The notes under the pieces were generated by a model, which did not search any database, was not told the origin of the DNA, and saw nothing but the letters and a program-made list of their open reading frames with translations. From positions 1 through 64,000 of the forward strand of contig JAMOAW010000004.1 in assembly GCA_039908535.1 (NCBI GenBank): 64,000 nt of DNA. Direction: 5' to 3'. Positions within the stretch are counted from its first letter, which is position 1. Every line of letters begins with the position of its first letter. Position numbers and translations under genes: made by a program. Below are positions 1-7,305 of this stretch, piece after piece. Origin of the DNA: JAMOAW01 sp039908535 (GTDB taxonomy: Bacteria > Pseudomonadota > Magnetococcia > Magnetococcales > JADFZT01).

Positions 1-136
1 GTGCTACCTTGGCCTTAAAAACACTTGTATGCTGTTTGCGTATATTGCTCATATCCACTCCTCTAAGTTTGAGATGGTTCAGAGCTTAACACATTGTCTG
101 AAAATTGGGGTCCATTATATTTTTGAAAAAATAAAG

Positions 137-292
137 AATCAAGACCTTGGGGGCGGAGAACCGCCCCCAACACCCCCACCCTTTTTTTTTATTAAAAGAA
201 AAAAGGGGATGAGGGGGAACTGGAAACGGTTCTGAAAAGAAACCGCGCCAGTTCTCTACTCTACACTTTTTGCCCGAAGGGCATCATGTTCA
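137..292. repeat. GC-rich palindromic dispersed element, copy 1
   Basis: This copy holds a G-run/C-run hairpin (CCTTGGGGGCGG, loop AGAA, CCGCCCCCAA), a C-rich arm, a T-run and A-run pair, and finally the small hairpin GCCCGAAGGGC followed by ATCATG. The same order of parts recurs at about ten other places in the window. It fills most of the 300 bases downstream of the recombinase-like gene. I see no convincing gene in 1-300. A 68-codon ORF there is largely translated element sequence. The hairpin followed by T-runs could act as a terminator, which is inference. Confidence 0.75.
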
Positions 293-300
293 ATCAATAA

Positions 301-1236
301 CTACAATGCAAAAACATCTCCTGGATGATTTAAAAATAATGTCTTCGTATCCATCCCCGACGCAAAACGAATCTCTCCCTTCCGATCCACGTGTTGACGA
401 ATCAGCCAATCTGGTTTGCCCAAGGCCATGGTACTGATGATAAAACCAGAGCGTAGGCTGTGGCTGCTGTAAAGATTGGCATCTAATCCAATCGCTTGTA
501 CCCGTTCTTTAACAATCAACGCAATGCCATGGGTAGAAAGAGAAACTTGATTTAAATGCCCGTGACGATTGATCCCTTGAAACAACGAACCCTCTACAAT
601 CCCCGAAACCGCCAACAAATCTTTTACAGCCGCAACCGGACAAATTTCGCCCGTTGTTGCCGAAGGAATTCCCACAGCAAAACCTTCCATCGTACGCAAA
701 ATCAATCCCTCTGGGACAAATAAAAGATCCGAGACCTGCAATCCCTTTAACTCCGAACGACGCAACGCCCCAGCAAAACCAATCAACAACAATGCCCGGT
801 CACGACGATCCTTCAAACGTGTGCCCATACCCCCCACAATCTCTACCAGCTGCCGAGCCAACAACGGCAAAACTTGACGAGGAGGCACATCACCCTGTTT
901 GCTCTGAATCCCTTTAAGCATCATCCGAACCATCTCCGTGTCCGTAGGATCGGGGAGCCCTTGGGTGGTGTGCGCCTTGCCAATTGAAACCTTCCAGCGT
1001 ATCAAGGTGGATATTTTATGGCTCTGAGCATGAGCAGCTAAATAAGAGGCCACGATCTTAGAAGGGGCCGGAATTTTTCCCCCCCACTCCAAAAATCGGC
1101 GAATGTCCCCCCAATACGCTGTGCGCGTATTGTCCGTCAAAGAAGAAGATTGATCAAAAGCCCGAACCTCTGGCGACAGGGCCTCGCCATCGTGACGAAT
1201 AATTGGAAAACTAGGCATGAGACATCTTACCTTCAC
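301..1236 (-). CDS. Tyrosine recombinase-like protein, catalytic tyrosine apparently lost
   Basis: This protein of about 311 residues has the tyrosine recombinase/integrase fold. There is an N-terminal SAM-like DNA-binding half (residues about 25-110) and a C-terminal catalytic half. The first catalytic arginine is in GALRRSEL and the HxxR box is in HSLRSGF. A histidine follows in IRQHVDR. The nucleophile is missing: no tyrosine occurs anywhere after HSLRSGF, and the expected place reads EIRFASG, with Phe where relatives have Tyr. The beta-hairpin lysine (usually SKTDQ-like) also seems gone, at RTMEG. The longest ORF starts with GTG, which overlaps the acs stop as GTGA. An in-frame ATG at 1218 preceded by AAGGTAAG is an equally good start. 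It may be a decayed integrase or a DNA-binding protein that no longer recombines. Family call fairly sure; loss of activity inferred. Confidence 0.8.
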   Translation of the reverse strand: MKVRCLMPSFPIIRHDGEALSPEVRAFDQSSSLTDNTRTAYWGDIRRFLEWGGKIPAPSKIVASYLAAHAQSHKISTLIRWKVSIGKAHTTQGLPDPTDTEMVRMMLKGIQSKQGDVPPRQVLPLLARQLVEIVGGMGTRLKDRRDRALLLIGFAGALRRSELKGLQVSDLLFVPEGLILRTMEGFAVGIPSATTGEICPVAAVKDLLAVSGIVEGSLFQGINRHGHLNQVSLSTHGIALIVKERVQAIGLDANLYSSHSLRSGFIISTMALGKPDWLIRQHVDRKGEIRFASGMDTKTLFLNHPGDVFAL

Positions 1237-3176
1237 ACCCCACCCGTTGGCTGTCGATCCAAAATCAAATTTTGTACTACAGATGGATCGGCCAATGTAC
1301 TGGTATCACCAAGATTATCCAATTCGTTGGCCGCTATTTTACGTAAAATACGCCGCATAATCTTTCCTGAACGGGTCTTGGGAAGCCCAGGAGCCCACTG
1401 AATAAAATCCAAAGTGGCAAAAGCCCCAATCTCCTTGCGGACAAAGGCAATCAGCTCGGCTCGCAACGCCTCTGTCGGCTCCACACCAACCATCAAGGTG
1501 ACAAAAGCATAAAGTCCGCTGCCCTTGATGGCATGTGGATACCCTACCAAAGCGGCTTCCGCTACCGCATGATGCAAAACTAAAGCACTTTCAAGCTCAG
1601 CTGTGCCTAAATTATGGCCAGATACAATAATCACATCGTCCACCCGTCCGGTAATCCAGTGATAACCGTCCGCATCACGTCGACAACCATCCCCTGGAAA
1701 ATAACGACCTGGATAAGCAGAAAAATAGGTATCAAAAAAACGTTGATGATCCCCATAAACCGTCCGCATCATTCCTGGCCATGGGCGGGTAATGGTGAGA
1801 ATACCGCTGCACTCCCCCTCTAAAACTACCCCCTTTTTATCGACAATCTCAGGAATAATTCCAAAAAAAGGCCGCGTGGCTGAACCAGGTTTGAGAGGAA
1901 TGGCCCCAGGCAGTGGGGTAATAAGAACCCCACCAGTCTCGGTTTGCCACCAAGTATCCACAATGGGACACCGCCCATCCCCAACCACATGATAATACCA
2001 CTCCCACGCCTCTGGATTGATGGGTTCCCCAACCGTCCCTAAAATGCGCAAGGAAGAACGACTGGTCCTTTTTACAAAATCATCCCCTAACGCCATAAGG
2101 CAGCGCAAAGCCGTGGGCGCGGTATAAAATATATTCACCTGATGCTTGTCAATGACCTGCCAAAAACGCGACGCATCGGGATATGTAGGAATTCCCTCAT
2201 AAACCAAAGAGGTAGCCCCGTTGGCAAGAGGACCATAAACAATATAACTGTGCCCCGTAATCCAACCAACATCGGCCGTACACCAATAAACATCCCCCTG
2301 GTGATAATTAAAAATGGCATGATGGGTGAGGCTGGCATAAAGCAAATATCCCCCCGTGGTATGAAGAACCCCTTTCGGCTTGCCAGTGGAGCCAGAAGTA
2401 TAAAGAATAAACAATGGATCTTCCGCATCCATCTCCTCTGGTTCACAATAACTATCCGCCGCCTCTACGGCCTCATGATACCAAACATCCCGCCCTGGTC
2501 GCCAATCCACCTCCCCACCAGTCAGTCGCAAGGTAAAAACCGTATGCACGCTCGGACAAGAGAGAAGAGCCTCATCTATGTTGCGACGCAAAGGTATTTT
2601 TTTAGCCCCCCGTACCCCTTCATCAGAGGTAACCACAGCGCAACATTGGGCATCGTTGATGCGATCTTTGATGGATTCAGGAGAAAAACCACCAAAAACC
2701 ACCGAGTGAATCGCCCCAATACGCGCACAAGCCAGCATCGCCACCACCACTTCGGGAATCATCGGCATGTAAATACAAACGCGATCCCCTTTTTGAATCT
2801 GCCGAGCCTTCAACGCATTGGCAAAACGGCACACCTCTTCATAAAGTTCGCGATAGGTTATTTTTTTCGACTGTTGCGGGTCATCCCCTTCCCATATGAG
2901 CGCGATTTGTTCCCCTGTGCTGGCCAAATGGCGATCCAAACAGTTATAAGAGACATTCAGCCTCCCCCCTTCAAACCAGCGAATATGAGCCTTGGTAAAG
3001 TCATACTCCAAAACCTTATCCCACTTTTTAATCCAAGTCAGACGTTGTTCGGCCTGTTCGGCCCAAAATCCTTCGCTGTCTTCTATAGAACGACGATACA
3101 TAGAGGCATACGTTTCTGCATCAATGTGAGCATGAGCCGCCACACCTAAAGAAACAGGATATGTTTTATCACTCAT
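1233..3176 (-). CDS. acs: Acetyl-CoA synthetase (AMP-forming)
   Basis: Acs activates acetate with ATP and CoA through acetyl-AMP, giving acetyl-CoA in the cytoplasm. At 647 residues it matches the usual Acs length (about 650). The adenylate-forming core motifs are visible: YTSGSTGKPKGV (P-loop), the WWQTETGG motif, and the C-terminal SGKIMRRILRKIA, whose lysine is the residue acetylated in studied Acs enzymes. The start ATG at 3176 is preceded by a strong GGAGGAAA site. It lies 67 bases after cca in the same direction, with a repeat arm between them, and its stop overlaps the start of the recombinase-like gene. In a probable autotroph it may salvage acetate; this is inference. Confidence 0.97.
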   Translation of the reverse strand: MSDKTYPVSLGVAAHAHIDAETYASMYRRSIEDSEGFWAEQAEQRLTWIKKWDKVLEYDFTKAHIRWFEGGRLNVSYNCLDRHLASTGEQIALIWEGDDPQQSKKITYRELYEEVCRFANALKARQIQKGDRVCIYMPMIPEVVVAMLACARIGAIHSVVFGGFSPESIKDRINDAQCCAVVTSDEGVRGAKKIPLRRNIDEALLSCPSVHTVFTLRLTGGEVDWRPGRDVWYHEAVEAADSYCEPEEMDAEDPLFILYTSGSTGKPKGVLHTTGGYLLYASLTHHAIFNYHQGDVYWCTADVGWITGHSYIVYGPLANGATSLVYEGIPTYPDASRFWQVIDKHQVNIFYTAPTALRCLMALGDDFVKRTSRSSLRILGTVGEPINPEAWEWYYHVVGDGRCPIVDTWWQTETGGVLITPLPGAIPLKPGSATRPFFGIIPEIVDKKGVVLEGECSGILTITRPWPGMMRTVYGDHQRFFDTYFSAYPGRYFPGDGCRRDADGYHWITGRVDDVIIVSGHNLGTAELESALVLHHAVAEAALVGYPHAIKGSGLYAFVTLMVGVEPTEALRAELIAFVRKEIGAFATLDFIQWAPGLPKTRSGKIMRRILRKIAANELDNLGDTSTLADPSVVQNLILDRQPTGGV

Positions 3177-3235
3177 AAAATTTCCTCCAAAAATTTTTAA
3201 AAAAAATGGGGTTGGAAACTTCGTCCCTCAAAGTT

Positions 3236-3300
3236 TTGCTTTTTTAAAGATCAAACCCTGGGGGATGACTCCCCCAGACCCCCTCTTTTTTTTTAGGAAC
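3236..3300. repeat. GC-rich palindromic element, half copy inside the cca 3' end
   Basis: This half element (CCCTGGGGGAT, GACT, CCCCCAGACCCCCTC, then a T-run) overlaps the last 17 or so codons of cca. It is the right-hand arm of the dispersed element. Translated on the minus strand it gives the C-terminal tail PKKKEGVWGSHPPGFDL of the CCA enzyme. It sits exactly between cca and acs. Confidence 0.7.
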
Positions 3301-4536
3301 TAAGAGCTTGAAGGGCGATTCTTTTAAAACCGAACGCACCCGCCCGATCCGCGCCAAACGCACCGCCTCACCGATGTCAGGACCACGCAGACCTTGTGCC
3401 AAAAAATCCCCACCCTTTATTTCAGCACAAAGGTACCGACATTCACGTAGAAAATCGGCCTGCGGATAATATATATTTTGCGCACTCCCACGCCCCTGGG
3501 CATCGGATTGACAAGCCAAAAGTGCTAATTCAAAAAAATCACTCTGCTCAAACGCCCCCAACGCCTCCAATAAACGAACAATCTGCGCTGGTCGCATCGC
3601 TAATACCCGATGACAACGCAGATGCTCTTGGGCCACAATGACCCCAAGTTTAATAAATTCATGGCTTATACGCAAACGCCGCCCAAACGCAATCACCCCT
3701 TCCCCGCCCCTTTTTTCATGGCCAATATGGCGTGGCAGTTCCGACATTGGGGTCTCCCCTTTGCCAAGATCGTGCACCAACGCCGCAAAACGGACCCGAA
3801 GATCACTGGAAAGAATAGCCGCTTGATCTAAAACCATGAGAGTATGCACCCAGGCATCCCCTTCTGGGTGATAATGAAGAGGTTGACTCTTGCCAATCAA
3901 GGCATGCAACTGAGGAAAAACAACAGCTAACGCACCACACTGTTCCAATAGAGAAAAAAACAAACTGGGCTTTGGCGTTGCCAACCCTTTGATCGTCTCC
4001 ATCCAAACCCGCTCTGGGGTTAAATCGTCAAGCTCCCCAGATTGGGTTATTTTAACAATTTCTGCGCGCATTTCTGGGGCCAACTGAAATCCAAAGGGGT
4101 ATAATTCTGCCCAAAAACGAGCCACACGTAACACCCGCAACGGATCTTCGGCAAAAGCCTGAGAGACTGGACGCAAAAGGCGGTGCTGTAAATCCTCTTG
4201 CCCCCCAAAAAAATCAATCAACCGTCCCTGTTCATCTATAGCCATGGCATTGATGGTAAGATCACGCCGGTATAAATCATCTCGCAAAGTCACTTCGGGA
4301 CCGCTAAATACCTCAAAACCGCGATATCCCCGCCCAACTTTGCTCTCCTGACGCGCCATGGCATACGCTTCACCGGTTTTTGGATGCAAAAAAACGGGAA
4401 ATCCCCGTCCAACCGATTTAAATCCCAACAAACATAACTCTTGCGCCGTGCCCCCCACCACCACCCAATCGCGATCACGCCACGTGCGCCCCAATAAACC
4501 ATCACGCACACAACCGCCCACCTGATAAAATTGCAT
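3244..4536 (-). CDS. cca: CCA tRNA nucleotidyltransferase with HD domain
   Basis: This enzyme adds or repairs the 3'-CCA end of tRNA. The start MQFYQVGGCVRDGLLG is typical of the class II bacterial enzyme. The metal-binding DxD motif is in RDRDWVVVGG and the RDLTINAMA block follows at about residues 93-101. The middle carries the neck/body, and VHDLGKG at about residues 254-260 belongs to an HD phosphohydrolase domain, as in the multifunctional E. coli enzyme. Length is 430 against about 412 in E. coli; much of the excess is a C-terminal tail encoded by a dispersed repeat. The gene starts 7 bases after the rtcB stop, so the two are surely co-transcribed and both act on RNA 3' ends. Confidence 0.95.
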   Translation of the reverse strand: MQFYQVGGCVRDGLLGRTWRDRDWVVVGGTAQELCLLGFKSVGRGFPVFLHPKTGEAYAMARQESKVGRGYRGFEVFSGPEVTLRDDLYRRDLTINAMAIDEQGRLIDFFGGQEDLQHRLLRPVSQAFAEDPLRVLRVARFWAELYPFGFQLAPEMRAEIVKITQSGELDDLTPERVWMETIKGLATPKPSLFFSLLEQCGALAVVFPQLHALIGKSQPLHYHPEGDAWVHTLMVLDQAAILSSDLRVRFAALVHDLGKGETPMSELPRHIGHEKRGGEGVIAFGRRLRISHEFIKLGVIVAQEHLRCHRVLAMRPAQIVRLLEALGAFEQSDFFELALLACQSDAQGRGSAQNIYYPQADFLRECRYLCAEIKGGDFLAQGLRGPDIGEAVRLARIGRVRSVLKESPFKLLVPKKKEGVWGSHPPGFDL

Positions 4537-4543
4537 CGCTTCT

Positions 4544-5767
4544 CTAACCTTTAATGCACACCACTTGACGTAATATTTGAACGGTCTCTACCAGATCACT
4601 TTGATGGGCCATGACCTGATCAATATCCTTATATGCGCCAGGAATTTCATCCAAAACATCAGCATCCTTGCGACACTCAATCCCTGCAGTCTGATGAATT
4701 AAATCGGTCGTATTAAAATGACGTTGGGCCTCAGAGCGGCTCATGCGCCGTCCCGCACCATGGGCACAAGAGTAAAAAGAATCGGCTTGGCCCAAACCAG
4801 ACACAATATAAGAACAAGCCCCCATAGAACCAGGAATAATGCCCAACTCCCCAACTCCAGCCCGCACCGCCCCCTTGCGAGTGATCCAGACCTGCTTGCC
4901 AAAATGCGTCTCTTGCGCCAAATAGTTGTGATGACAATCAATCGGCTTTTGATCGATTTGAATCGGTCTTTCCAGCACACGACTCAAAGCCTTCAGGACG
5001 GCAGTCACCATAAATTTTCGATTGGCGCGGGCATACCTCAAAGCCCACTGCACACAAGCCAGATAATCTTTAAAAAACACGCTATCTTCTTCCAACCAAG
5101 CCAAGTCTAAATCAGGTAACGACATTTTACGCCGTTTCACCTCTTTTTTAGCCAGGTCAATAAAATAAGTTCCAATCCGATTACCCACCCCCCGCGAGCC
5201 AGAATGGAGCATCAACCAAACACCCTCCTGAGGATCCAGGCAAAGTTCAATAAAATGATTTCCCGTTCCCAACGTGCCTAAATGGTGGAGGGTGTTGACG
5301 CGTTTGCTAAATAATTGCGGATGACGTTGAACAACATGGGAGAGCTCTCTTGCAACGCTATGGTTGCGCCAATAATGTTCAATCTCCGCAGGTACCTCAT
5401 GCCAAGCACCCCGATCCCCAGGACCACCATTGTTGGTTCGTCCATGGGGCACCGCTTTTTCAATGGCTTGACGCAATAAAACCATATCCGAACCAAGATC
5501 TGTTTTTTTTAAAGATAATTTTTGTACACAAATCCCACAACCAATATCCACCCCCACCGCAGCAGGCATCACCGCACCCTGAGTGGCAATCACCGAACCA
5601 ATCGTTGCCCCCATCCCCACATGCACATCCGGCATCGCCGCTACATGGTGAAACACAAATGGCATTTGAGCAACATTTAAAAGTTGCGCACGCGCCAACG
5701 CTTCGATTTCATCGGTATAAATTTTAACAGGCACCCGACCACCAGTTAAAATTTCACAAACAGGCAT
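4544..5767 (-). CDS. rtcB: RtcB RNA-splicing ligase
   Basis: RtcB joins RNA 2',3'-cyclic phosphate or 3'-phosphate ends to 5'-OH ends, using GTP and Mn2+, in RNA repair. The 407-residue length matches E. coli RtcB (408). The conserved blocks are VGVDIGCGI, GNHFIEL, LHSGSRGVGN, IPGSMGACSYIV and CAHGAGRRMSR; the histidine of HGAGR is the guanylylated residue in the family. The ATG at 5767 has AGGA about 7 bases upstream. It sits 93 bases after the zinc-ribbon gene and directly before cca. No archease, RtcA or RtcR gene is nearby, so the partner here is cca, which suggests a tRNA-repair pair. Confidence 0.95.
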   Translation of the reverse strand: MPVCEILTGGRVPVKIYTDEIEALARAQLLNVAQMPFVFHHVAAMPDVHVGMGATIGSVIATQGAVMPAAVGVDIGCGICVQKLSLKKTDLGSDMVLLRQAIEKAVPHGRTNNGGPGDRGAWHEVPAEIEHYWRNHSVARELSHVVQRHPQLFSKRVNTLHHLGTLGTGNHFIELCLDPQEGVWLMLHSGSRGVGNRIGTYFIDLAKKEVKRRKMSLPDLDLAWLEEDSVFFKDYLACVQWALRYARANRKFMVTAVLKALSRVLERPIQIDQKPIDCHHNYLAQETHFGKQVWITRKGAVRAGVGELGIIPGSMGACSYIVSGLGQADSFYSCAHGAGRRMSRSEAQRHFNTTDLIHQTAGIECRKDADVLDEIPGAYKDIDQVMAHQSDLVETVQILRQVVCIKG

Positions 5768-5859
5768 ATACGTTCCTAACTTGCAAAAAATTATATAGAT
5801 TCAACCAAAACCTCATAAATAGCCTGCGTGAATATGCAACATGTTCGTCTCTCTTGGCT

Positions 5860-6156
5860 CTATTTTCCAAACAACGCCTTTGCTGCGGCAAAAGGATCTT
5901 CTTTAAGGACGATATGTTTTATCCCCGGGTTGTCTGTTGGTCTAAAATAGTCACAAAAATTGGCCTCATCTTTTTCCACCACCCGATCTGCTTGATTCTC
6001 TTGGCATTGATTATAATAATCAACATCGTAAAAAATACAGTTCAAACACACACGGGTCTCTTTGAGACATTTTGGACAATCGTCAGAACGTCCATAATTG
6101 TCAGAATATAAAACTTCGCCACAATGATAACAACTACCTACTCTATCTGATGCCAT
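5860..6156 (-). CDS. Small cysteine-rich zinc-ribbon protein
   Basis: This 98-residue protein is of unknown function. Cysteine pairs CYHC (residues 9-12), CPKC (27-30) and CLNC (37-40), plus further single cysteines, indicate one or two zinc ribbons. The C-terminal half is acidic and ends in DPFAAAKALFGK. An excellent ribosome site (TAGGAGG) lies 11 bases before the ATG, which makes this strand the coding one rather than the overlapping plus-strand ORF. It starts 21 bases after the metallophosphoesterase stop, in the same direction. It could bind nucleic acid or a protein, but nothing decides this. Confidence 0.8.
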   Translation of the reverse strand: MASDRVGSCYHCGEVLYSDNYGRSDDCPKCLKETRVCLNCIFYDVDYYNQCQENQADRVVEKDEANFCDYFRPTDNPGIKHIVLKEDPFAAAKALFGK

Positions 6157-6177
6157 TTTATCCCCCTGGCCTCCTAA

Positions 6178-7089
6178 CTAATGGACCCTTCGCCAATTAA
6201 AAGTATCCGCCACAGAAAAAGTATCAGAATTTTCATCATACAAAAGCATTTCCCCTAGCAGATCACCACCCCGAATCCAAATTCTGATATATTCATAGTT
6301 GATATCCCCTCCAGAATAAAGATCATTTGGAAGCCTGGAAATAAAATGGGGCGGAGATCCTCCCCCACCACTGGTAATATAATGAACATCAGCGTCTATA
6401 AAACGTTCATAATTATGAAAATGCCCTGAAAGAACCAACGCAACTGGAGCCCCTCCGCGCTGCTTGCCAGCAAATAAAGGACGCAATTCATCCGAATAAT
6501 CATTAATATATTTTTCTTTGGCACTGATCAGAGGTTCATGGATAGACACAACCACCACATCCGTAACTTGTGTCTTTTGCAATTGCGCCTCCAACCACAC
6601 CCTTTGCGGCGAACCCGATTTAAGATCGGTTTGACTATTCAGTCCCAAAAATTTAAATTGCCCACAAGAATAAGAGTACCATTGCGATCCCTTTAGCTCT
6701 GGAAAACGTTTGAAATAGTTTGCAAGTCCTTTAAAATTCCACACATGGTTTAATAAAATTTCATGGTTGCCAATAATTGGCAAAAAAGGAACCCCCAATT
6801 CTTTTAATGTGCCCTCCTCCCGGTCAAATTGTGCCCAAAGTTCATCGCTCGCATTGGCCACCATATCTCCTAAATGCATAATAATATCGGGTTTTTCTTT
6901 TTTAATCGCCGTCAATATACGCAATTTTGCAATATGATAAGGAGTTCTACTATCACCAAAAACATTTATCTTAATAGATTCCAATGGCTTAGAACAGACC
7001 AACTCCGTCTGATCCCCCATGGCCATCCGAGTCGTATGGCACCCCAACACCAAAACAAAAAATAAAATAAAAACCAATCGTTTATTCAT
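6178..7089 (-). CDS. Calcineurin-like metallophosphoesterase lipoprotein
   Basis: This is a predicted secreted phosphoesterase of about 303 residues. It carries all the metallophosphatase blocks in order: FGDSR, LGDMV, GNHE, a histidine in SIHEP, and GHFHNYER. The last motif resembles purple acid phosphatases. The N-terminus MNKRLVFILFFVLVLGC is a lipoprotein signal with a lipobox cysteine, so the enzyme is probably anchored in the cell envelope. The ORF can be extended to 7128, but the ATG at 7089 gives a proper signal peptide and is preferred. The substrate is unknown. It is the first gene of the run toward rtcB-cca-acs. Confidence 0.85.
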   Translation of the reverse strand: MNKRLVFILFFVLVLGCHTTRMAMGDQTELVCSKPLESIKINVFGDSRTPYHIAKLRILTAIKKEKPDIIMHLGDMVANASDELWAQFDREEGTLKELGVPFLPIIGNHEILLNHVWNFKGLANYFKRFPELKGSQWYSYSCGQFKFLGLNSQTDLKSGSPQRVWLEAQLQKTQVTDVVVVSIHEPLISAKEKYINDYSDELRPLFAGKQRGGAPVALVLSGHFHNYERFIDADVHYITSGGGGSPPHFISRLPNDLYSGGDINYEYIRIWIRGGDLLGEMLLYDENSDTFSVADTFNWRRVH

Positions 7090-7246
7090 TTTTTGCCAAT
7101 GTACCCCACTAAAATCGATAAAAAACATATTTTTATATCCTATCTATAAAACAATTTATTTTGCAATCATACCCTATTATACCCCTATCCAAAGTTCTAT
7201 GGAATTGAATTTAATCAAACATAGAGACAACTCCTAAAAAAAAGCG

Positions 7247-7282
7247 TAAAAAAAAGGTGGACGTCTAAAACGTCCACCTTTT
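7247..7282 (-). terminator. Rho-independent terminator of the dsr operon
   Basis: A perfect 13-base-pair inverted repeat (7252-7264 with 7270-7282, five-base loop) is followed, on the minus strand, by a run of eight T and a second T-run. It lies 24 bases after the dsrL stop. On the plus strand no T-run follows, so it works for the minus strand only. Confidence 0.9.
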
Positions 7283-7305
7283 CTCATCCAGCTGATAAAC
7301 CCTTT

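Noticed and set aside
29..235. 68-codon plus-strand ORF at the window start
   Set aside because: Its second half is translated dispersed element (GGGEPPPTPPP); no ribosome site or family likeness.
2142..3149. 335-codon plus-strand ORF
   Set aside because: Fully antisense to acs, with no protein-like motifs; a shadow of the real gene.
5854..6111. Plus-strand ORF opposite the zinc-ribbon gene
   Set aside because: The minus strand has paired cysteines and a strong ribosome site; the plus ORF has neither.
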